Origin: a bacterium HR37
Lineage (GTDB): Bacteria; Desulfobacterota_D; UBA1144; Nemesobacterales; CSP1-2
Assembly (NCBI GenBank): GCA_002898375.1
Contig: BEIN01000001.1
Coordinates: forward strand, 1-64,000
Reading direction: 5' to 3'
DNA: 64,000 bases
Positions 58,001 to 64,000 of the stretch are shown here, one piece after another. The first letter of the stretch is position 1, and each line of letters opens with the position of its first letter. The notes under the pieces are model-generated. The model had not been told where the DNA came from. It saw nothing but the letters and a program-made list of their open reading frames with translations, and did no database searches. Made by a program: the position numbers and the translations under genes.

Positions 58001-58549
58001 ATGTCGAGAATAGGAAGAAAACCAGTTGCTATACCAAATGGGGTAAAGGTAGAGTTAAGAGATGGTTTTATAGAGGTAGCGGGTCCCAAGGGAAAGTTAT
58101 CCAGGAGTTTGCCTTCCGGCATAAGGGTCAGGATTGAGGGTAACGAGATTTTTGTTGAGAGGGAAAGTGAGGAAAAAAAGATAAAGGCCCTCCACGGGCT
58201 TACCCGTGCTCTTATATCAAATATGGTAACAGGGGTTACGGAGGGATTTACTAAATCACTAGATATAGTGGGTGTTGGTTACAGGGCAGAGCTTTTAGGT
58301 AAAGATACTCTTAAACTTAGTTTGGGTTATTCAAAGCCTGTTGAGTTTTCTCTTCCTCAGGGTATTAGTGCTACGGTGGAGGAAAGGGGAACTAGGGTTC
58401 TTATACATGGCATAGATAAGGAGTTGGTAGGGGAGACAGCGGCAAGAATCAGAAGGCTTAGGCCTCCAGATTCCTATAAGGGAAAAGGAATAAGATATAC
58501 CGGAGAGATTCTTAAGCTCAAACCTGGAAAGGCAGGTGCTAAGAAATGA
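58001..58549 (+). CDS. rplF: 50S ribosomal protein L6
   Basis: '[19 protein letters not shown]', '[19 protein letters not shown]'; ATG 58001. Confidence 0.98.
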   Translation: MSRIGRKPVAIPNGVKVELRDGFIEVAGPKGKLSRSLPSGIRVRIEGNEIFVERESEEKKIKALHGLTRALISNMVTGVTEGFTKSLDIVGVGYRAELLGKDTLKLSLGYSKPVEFSLPQGISATVEERGTRVLIHGIDKELVGETAARIRRLRPPDSYKGKGIRYTGEILKLKPGKAGAKK

Positions 58550-58920
58550 TCAAGTTAAAAAGCAGGAAAGAAAGGCGTGCTATAAGACACAGAAGGGTAA
58601 GAAAGAAGGTAAAGGGAACTTCAAGCGTGCCAAGGCTTTCGGTTTTTAAGTCATCCAAGCACATCTACGCCCAGGTGATAGATGATGAAAGGGGACACAC
58701 ACTTGCAGCTGCTTCATCCCTTACCCCTAGGATCAGAGAGATTCTGGGTGGGGAAAAAAAGAGGAAGGTTGAGATTGCAAGGTTGGTTGGTAAGTATATT
58801 GGAGAGCTTTGTTTATCTAAAGGAATAAAGAAGGTATGTTTTGATCGTGGTGGATATCCATACCACGGTAGGGTAAAAGCCCTTGCTGAGGGGGCAAGAG
58901 AAGCAGGTTTGGAGTTTTAA
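58546..58920 (+). CDS. rplR: 50S ribosomal protein L18
   Basis: '[34 protein letters not shown]...[26 protein letters not shown]'. Confidence 0.98.
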   Translation: MIKLKSRKERRAIRHRRVRKKVKGTSSVPRLSVFKSSKHIYAQVIDDERGHTLAAASSLTPRIREILGGEKKRKVEIARLVGKYIGELCLSKGIKKVCFDRGGYPYHGRVKALAEGAREAGLEF

Positions 58921-58945
58921 ATCCAATTAAGGGAGGCAATGAGGA

Positions 58946-59470
58946 TTGCAGAGAGAAAGAATTGATCCAACAGGTCTTGAACTGAAGGAGAAGATCGTTC
59001 ATGTAAGAAGGGTTGCAAAGGTAACAAAAGGGGGAAAGAGATTTCACTTTACGGCTCTTGTTGTTGTCGGCAATGGTGACGGTGTTGTGGGGGCTGCTTT
59101 GGGAAAGTCCAATGAGGTTCCCGATGCTATCAGAAAAGCTATAGAGAAAGCAAAAAAGAACCTTATAAGGGTTCCTAGGCGTGGGACCACAATTCCTCAT
59201 GAGGTTATGGCAGAGTATGGTTCGAGCAGGGTTATTCTAAAACCTGCTACCCCTGGGACAGGGGTAATTGCCGGAGGTGCTGTAAGAGCTGTTGTTGAGC
59301 TTGCTGGAATTCAGGATATTCTTTCAAAGGTTTTGGGATCAACCAATCCTTTAAACGTAGTGGGTGCTACGATTAAGGGGCTTTCTTCCCTTAGAACTCC
59401 TGAAGAGGTTTCAAAGATAAGGGGAAAGGATTTAAAAGAGCTTGATTTGCCAAGGTATTTTGGATTTTAA
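58946..59470 (+). CDS. rpsE: 30S ribosomal protein S5
   Basis: '[46 protein letters not shown]'; TTG start. Confidence 0.97.
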   Translation: MQRERIDPTGLELKEKIVHVRRVAKVTKGGKRFHFTALVVVGNGDGVVGAALGKSNEVPDAIRKAIEKAKKNLIRVPRRGTTIPHEVMAEYGSSRVILKPATPGTGVIAGGAVRAVVELAGIQDILSKVLGSTNPLNVVGATIKGLSSLRTPEEVSKIRGKDLKELDLPRYFGF

Positions 59471-59491
59471 GTTATTTTTGGGAGATAAGAG

Positions 59492-59923
59492 ATGTTAAAC
59501 AGGTTAAAATACCCTGAAGGTGCGGTAAAGAGAAGGAAAAGGGTAGGAAGAGGTCCTGGTTGTCATGGAAAGACTAGTGGAAGGGGTCACAAGGGACAGA
59601 AATCCCGTTCAGGGGGTAATGTGTCTGTCTGGTTTGAGGGAGGACAGACTCCTATAAGATTAAGGACCCCTAAGAGGGGGTTTAAAAATCCTCTTAAGGT
59701 GGTTTATGATGTGGTAAACGTTAAGGATTTAAATCGTTTTAACGAAGGTGAACAGGTAACTCCAGAAGAGCTTAAGAGGGTTAGACTGGTTAGCGGGAGG
59801 AACCCTGTTAAGGTTTTGGGTGATGGGGAGCTTGAACGTGCTTTGGTTGTAAAGGCTCATAGGTTTAGCAAAACGGCAATTAAAAAGATTGAGGAGCGTG
59901 GTGGTAGAGTAGAGATTATATGA
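59492..59923 (+). CDS. rplO: 50S ribosomal protein L15
   Basis: '[39 protein letters not shown]'. Confidence 0.98.
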   Translation: MLNRLKYPEGAVKRRKRVGRGPGCHGKTSGRGHKGQKSRSGGNVSVWFEGGQTPIRLRTPKRGFKNPLKVVYDVVNVKDLNRFNEGEQVTPEELKRVRLVSGRNPVKVLGDGELERALVVKAHRFSKTAIKKIEERGGRVEII

Positions 59924-61239
59924 ATAGAAATATCTCAACCATACCTAAGATTCCTGAGTTAAACAGAAGGCTGCTTTTTACAGCCCTGATGTTGATTGTG
60001 TATAGGCTGGGTGTGTTTATCCCAACACCTGGTATAGATCCTGAGCAACTTATAAAGCTCTTTGAGCAAACCAGGGGAACGATTTTTGATCTTCTTAACC
60101 TGTTTTCAGGTGGAGCCCTTGAACGTGCGTCTATCTTTGCTTTGGGGGTTATGCCCTACATTACCTCCTCTATTATAATGTCTCTTCTTGTAAAGGCCTT
60201 CCCTACATTAGAGGCTATACAGAAGGAGGGGGAGGCTGGAAGAAGGAAGATCAATCAGTACTCCAGGTACGGTACCGTACTTATATCCTGTATTCAAGGT
60301 TTTATGCTGGCTGTTACCCTTGAAGGGGGGCTGGGAATAGGTGCATCTGTAGTAAGGGAGCCCGGATGGATGTTTAGGATTACAACGGTTATTACGCTTA
60401 CTGCAGGAACACTGTTTGTTATGTGGATAGGAGAGCAGATATCTGAAAGAGGCGTAGGAAATGGTGTATCGCTTATAATTGCTGCTTCCATTATAACAAG
60501 GGTACCTGGGGGACTATGGGATTTGGTAAGGCTGGTTAAGACGGGTGAGATGACCGTATTTGGTATGTTGCTTCTTCTTATGTTTTTTGCTGTTATAATT
60601 GGGATTATTGTTTTCTTTGAGAGATCCTATAGAAGGATTCCAGTTCAATATCCAAGACGGGTTGTGGGAAGAAAGGTATATGGGGGACAGACATCTCATC
60701 TGCCGTTGAAGGTAAATACAGCTGGTGTGATTCCTCCCATTTTTGCTTCTTCTCTTATGATTTTCCCCGCCACCATTCTTACCTTTGTAAACGTTCAATT
60801 TCTAAGGGATATAACTGATACGTTTTTGGTTAGGGGTTTTGTTCACGACATTATATACGCTGGTCTTATAATATTTTTTGCCTATTTCTATACTGCTATC
60901 ATATATAATCCTGATGATTTGGCGGAGAATTTAAGGAAAAATGGGGGTTTTATTCCAGGAATTAGACCTGGAAAGAAAACGGCCGAGTACATTGAGAAGA
61001 TACTCTCTAGGATTACTTTTATAGGCGCTATATACGTTGCCTCCGTTTGTGTGCTTCCCTCAATACTCCAAGGAGCCCCTTTTAATCTTCCCTTCTTTTT
61101 TGGGGGAACTTCTCTTCTTATAGTTGTAGGGGTTACGCTGGATACGCTACAGCAGATCGAATCTTTTCTTATTACTCACAGCTATGAGGGTTTTATAAGA
61201 AAACGGGGTATGAAAGGACCTAGAAGATACGGTATATAG
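59920..61239 (+). CDS. secY: Preprotein translocase subunit SecY
   Basis: '[30 protein letters not shown]', '[16 protein letters not shown]', '[14 protein letters not shown]'. Confidence 0.98.
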   Translation: MNRNISTIPKIPELNRRLLFTALMLIVYRLGVFIPTPGIDPEQLIKLFEQTRGTIFDLLNLFSGGALERASIFALGVMPYITSSIIMSLLVKAFPTLEAIQKEGEAGRRKINQYSRYGTVLISCIQGFMLAVTLEGGLGIGASVVREPGWMFRITTVITLTAGTLFVMWIGEQISERGVGNGVSLIIAASIITRVPGGLWDLVRLVKTGEMTVFGMLLLLMFFAVIIGIIVFFERSYRRIPVQYPRRVVGRKVYGGQTSHLPLKVNTAGVIPPIFASSLMIFPATILTFVNVQFLRDITDTFLVRGFVHDIIYAGLIIFFAYFYTAIIYNPDDLAENLRKNGGFIPGIRPGKKTAEYIEKILSRITFIGAIYVASVCVLPSILQGAPFNLPFFFGGTSLLIVVGVTLDTLQQIESFLITHSYEGFIRKRGMKGPRRYGI

Positions 61240-61267
61240 TAAACACATGATGCATAAGAGGTGAGGA

Positions 61268-61957
61268 ATGAGATTGATACTGTTTGGACCACCAGGTGCA
61301 GGGAAGGGTACCCAGGCATCGCAGATTTCCCAAAAGTATGGTATAATACATATTTCTACCGGTGATATTTTAAGGACTGCTGTAAAAGAAGGGACACCGC
61401 TTGGAAACCTTGCAAAGTCGTATATGGACAAAGGGGAGCTTGTACCTGATGAAGTGGTTATAGGCATAATAAAAGAACGTATCAGAAAAGAGGACACTCG
61501 AAATGGCTTTATGCTTGATGGTTTTCCTAGAACCATACCTCAGGCAGAGGCGCTGGATAATATGCTAGGCAGTGAGGGGCTCAAGATAGATGCTGTTATA
61601 TCGATTGAAGTTGAGGATGAGGAGGTTATTAAGAGGATAAGCGGTAGGAGGGTTTGTGAAAAGTGTGGTGTAATGTATCATATTATTTATGATCCACCTA
61701 AAAATAACGAATTGTGTGATAGGTGTGGTGCAAGACTTTTCCAGAGAGATGATGATAAAGAAGAGGTGGTGCGCAGGAGGCTTCAAGTTTACAGAAACCA
61801 AACAGAGCCTCTAAAGGAGTACTACAAAAAGATAGGGATACTACAAAGCATTGATGGTACCGGAACTGTTGAGCAGGTATTTGGCAGAATAGATAGAGTT
61901 CTTCAATCTTTGATTGAAAAAAAAGATGATTTTTTTAAAGAGCAAGGAAGAGATTGA
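61268..61957 (+). CDS. adk: Adenylate kinase (zinc-type lid)
   Basis: 'MRLILFGPPGAGKGTQASQI', 'GFPRTIPQAEAL', lid 'CEKCGVMYH...CDRCGARLFQRDDD'. Confidence 0.98.
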   Translation: MRLILFGPPGAGKGTQASQISQKYGIIHISTGDILRTAVKEGTPLGNLAKSYMDKGELVPDEVVIGIIKERIRKEDTRNGFMLDGFPRTIPQAEALDNMLGSEGLKIDAVISIEVEDEEVIKRISGRRVCEKCGVMYHIIYDPPKNNELCDRCGARLFQRDDDKEEVVRRRLQVYRNQTEPLKEYYKKIGILQSIDGTGTVEQVFGRIDRVLQSLIEKKDDFFKEQGRD

Positions 61958-62693
61958 AAAAATAAGGGCTGCATCACGGGTTGTGGTTGAGGTATTGAGG
62001 AGACTAAAGCAAGAGGCCCAACCCGGGGTTTCAACCTGGGATCTTGATAGGATTGCCGAGGAGCTCTGTATAAGTATGGGTGCAGTGCCGGCTTTTAAGG
62101 GGTATAGAAACTATCCGGCTTCGGTTTGCTTTGCCATTAACAGCGAGGTTGTTCATGGGATTCCTTCTAAGAAGAAGATTCTTAAAGAGGGTGATATACT
62201 GGGTATGGACTTCGGTGTGTGTTTGGATGGGTTCTACAGCGACTCGGCTATCACTATCCCTATAGGTCATGTGTCTCCCATAGCTCAAAGACTTTTAGAG
62301 GTTACAAGAAATTCTCTCTACAGGGGAATAGAGAAGGCATACCCACACAATCGGCTTTTTGATATCTCCCATGCTATAGAGAGTTATGTGGAGCAGGAGG
62401 GGTTCTCAGTTGTAAAGACATTTGTTGGACATGGGATAGGAAGAAGTCTTCATGAGGAACCCCAGGTACCTAACTTTGTTCCCCATAATGGGAACTGGAG
62501 TAAAGGGATAAGATTAAAAGCCGGGATGGTAATTGCAATTGAGCCCATGGTAAATGTTGGAAGACCGGATGTAAGGATTCTGGATGATGGTTGGACAGCA
62601 GTTACGGTAGATGGTTCCCTCTCAGCTCACTTTGAACATACCGTTGCAATACTTGAGGAAGGACCGGTTATTTTAACTCAGTTTGAAGAGTAA
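61926..62693 (+). CDS. map: Type I methionyl aminopeptidase
   Basis: 'SKEEIEKIRAASRVVVEVL', 'NSEVVHGIPSKKKILKEGDILGMDFGVCLDGFYSDSAIT', 'GHGIGRSLHEEPQVPN'. Confidence 0.96.
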   Translation: MIFLKSKEEIEKIRAASRVVVEVLRRLKQEAQPGVSTWDLDRIAEELCISMGAVPAFKGYRNYPASVCFAINSEVVHGIPSKKKILKEGDILGMDFGVCLDGFYSDSAITIPIGHVSPIAQRLLEVTRNSLYRGIEKAYPHNRLFDISHAIESYVEQEGFSVVKTFVGHGIGRSLHEEPQVPNFVPHNGNWSKGIRLKAGMVIAIEPMVNVGRPDVRILDDGWTAVTVDGSLSAHFEHTVAILEEGPVILTQFEE

Positions 62694-62702
62694 AGGAGAG
62701 AT

Positions 62703-62924
62703 ATGGGAAAAGAAGAAAGATTGGAGTTTGAAGGTGTAGTGGTTGAGGCACTTCCCAACGCTATGTTTAGGGTTGAGATTGAAGGAGGGCATAAGATACT
62801 TGCTTATGTATCTGGTAAGATGCGAACCAACTTCATACGCATTCTACCGGGAGACAAAGTAAAGGTTGAGCTTTCACCTTATGATCTTACAAAGGGTAGA
62901 ATTGTGTACAGGTTAAAAAAATAA
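62703..62924 (+). CDS. infA: Translation initiation factor IF-1
   Basis: '[66 protein letters not shown]'. Confidence 0.98.
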   Translation: MGKEERLEFEGVVVEALPNAMFRVEIEGGHKILAYVSGKMRTNFIRILPGDKVKVELSPYDLTKGRIVYRLKK

Positions 62925-62943
62925 TTACACAGGAGGTTTCGGG

Positions 62944-63057
62944 TTGAAGGTAAGAGCCTCGGTAAAAAAGATATGTGATAAGTGCAAGATAATCAGGAGA
63001 AAGGGTACTATACGCGTAATCTGTGAAAACAAGAAACACAAACAAAAGCAAGGGTAG
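62944..63057 (+). CDS. rpmJ: 50S ribosomal protein L36 (TTG start; below the ORF-track length cutoff)
   Basis: Manual translation: [37 protein letters not shown]; zinc-type Cys residues. Confidence 0.95.
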   Translation: MKVRASVKKICDKCKIIRRKGTIRVICENKKHKQKQG

Positions 63058-63068
63058 GAGGAGAAAAG

Positions 63069-63449
63069 ATGCCAAGGATAGCCGGTGTGGATATACCTGC
63101 GGATAAGAGAATAGAGGTTGGGCTTACATACATATACGGTATAGGTCGTTCGACCTCTAGGAAGATTCTGGCTGAAGCAGGTATAGATATGAACAAGCGC
63201 GGACACGAACTTACTGAGCAGGAAATTGCCAAGATAAGAGAGATCATTGAGCAGAATTACACCGTTGAGGGAGAGCTAAGAAAAGAAATCCAAAACAACA
63301 TTAAACGTCTCATAGAGATAGGCTGCTACAGGGGTATAAGGCACAGGCTTCACTTACCCGTTCGTGGGCAGAGGACTCGTTCTAATGCAAGGACAAGAAA
63401 GGGGCCAAGGGGTGCAGCTATTGCTAAAAAGAAGAAGACCAAAGGATAG
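63069..63449 (+). CDS. rpsM: 30S ribosomal protein S13
   Basis: '[40 protein letters not shown]'. Confidence 0.98.
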   Translation: MPRIAGVDIPADKRIEVGLTYIYGIGRSTSRKILAEAGIDMNKRGHELTEQEIAKIREIIEQNYTVEGELRKEIQNNIKRLIEIGCYRGIRHRLHLPVRGQRTRSNARTRKGPRGAAIAKKKKTKG

Positions 63450-63463
63450 AGTGGAGGTAAAAG

Positions 63464-63847
63464 TTGGCTAAGAAAAAGGGAGCTAAAAAAACCAAAAAGT
63501 TTGTAGAACATGGTATAGCACATATTCAAGCCACATTTAACAACACCATAGTTACGATAACCGATCCTCAGGGTAATGTGGTTGCTTGGTCGAGTGGTGG
63601 TGTAAAGGGGTTTAAGGGAACGAGGAAGGGAACACCATTTGCGGCTCAGGTAGCCGCTGAGGATGCTGCTAGGAAGGCTTCTTCAATGGGAATGAAGAGT
63701 GTAGCAGTTTATGTTAAAGGACCTGGTCCAGGTAGGGAACCTGCAATAAGATCTCTTCAGGCTGCAGGACTTAAGATAACTCTTATAAGAGATGTTACAC
63801 CTATACCTCATAACGGGTGTAGGCCACCTGGTAGACGAAGGGTCTAA
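63464..63847 (+). CDS. rpsK: 30S ribosomal protein S11
   Basis: '[52 protein letters not shown]'. Confidence 0.98.
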   Translation: MAKKKGAKKTKKFVEHGIAHIQATFNNTIVTITDPQGNVVAWSSGGVKGFKGTRKGTPFAAQVAAEDAARKASSMGMKSVAVYVKGPGPGREPAIRSLQAAGLKITLIRDVTPIPHNGCRPPGRRRV

Positions 63848-63885
63848 TTTGAATGATCTAGTATTTGATAAGGAGGTTTATATAA

Positions 63886-64000
63886 GTGGCAAGATATACA
63901 GGGCCAGTTTGTAGACTTTGTAGAAGAGAGGGGATGAAACTTTTTCTAAAAGGGGAGAAATGCTATACCCCCAAGTGTCCTGTTGAAAGACGTCCGGAAC
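63886..64000 (+). CDS. rpsD: 30S ribosomal protein S4 (partial, runs off right edge), zinc-type N-terminus
   Basis: GTG start after [44 protein letters not shown]... Confidence 0.95.
   Translation, partial: MARYTGPVCRLCRREGMKLFLKGEKCYTPKCPVERRPE

Noticed and set aside
1-64000. CRISPR arrays, tRNA or rRNA genes, IS elements or transposases
   Set aside because: No regularly spaced repeats, TPsiC-like tRNA signatures, rRNA sequence or transposase motifs were seen on reading both strands; absence is by eye only.

Overview
This is a 64 kb window from a bacterial chromosome, mostly well-conserved housekeeping genes, with two accessory patches. (1) ~1-8.6 kb is a surface/exopolysaccharide region. 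It holds a secreted DNRLRE + PKD + PT-linker + beta-helix-like protein (minus strand, cut by the window edge). A recognisable GEMM-I (c-di-GMP-I) riboswitch precedes it, with exactly complementary alternative arms. Upstream of the riboswitch lies an unexplained minus-strand structured element ending in an intrinsic terminator. A + strand operon then encodes a small Arg/Gly/Ser-rich exported-type peptide, an HprK-like kinase, a PqqD-like protein, an NTP_transf_5-type nucleotidyltransferase, a Wza-like export protein and a Wzc-like tyrosine kinase, followed by a convergent LuxR-type regulator with a degenerate receiver. (2) ~33.1-39.6 kb is a glycan locus with glycosyltransferases, a flippase and a 5'-truncated sulfotransferase remnant. 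The rest includes topA, recG, htpX, odhB/sucA, a Gld-like ABC system, aspS, an aldehyde dehydrogenase, era, two FmdB-type zinc ribbons (one with a large insertion), hisIE, rpoZ, marC, a hyuA-like gene, ssb, glmU, glmS and purD. A canonical str-S10-spc-alpha ribosomal operon (rpsL to rpsD) runs off the right edge. Notable points there are an apparent 1-nt frameshift in rplD, a Cys4 insertion in EF-Tu, and an abrupt codon-usage switch inside tuf. I saw no tRNA, rRNA, CRISPR array or transposase. All calls are by eye; no database searches or folding programs were run.
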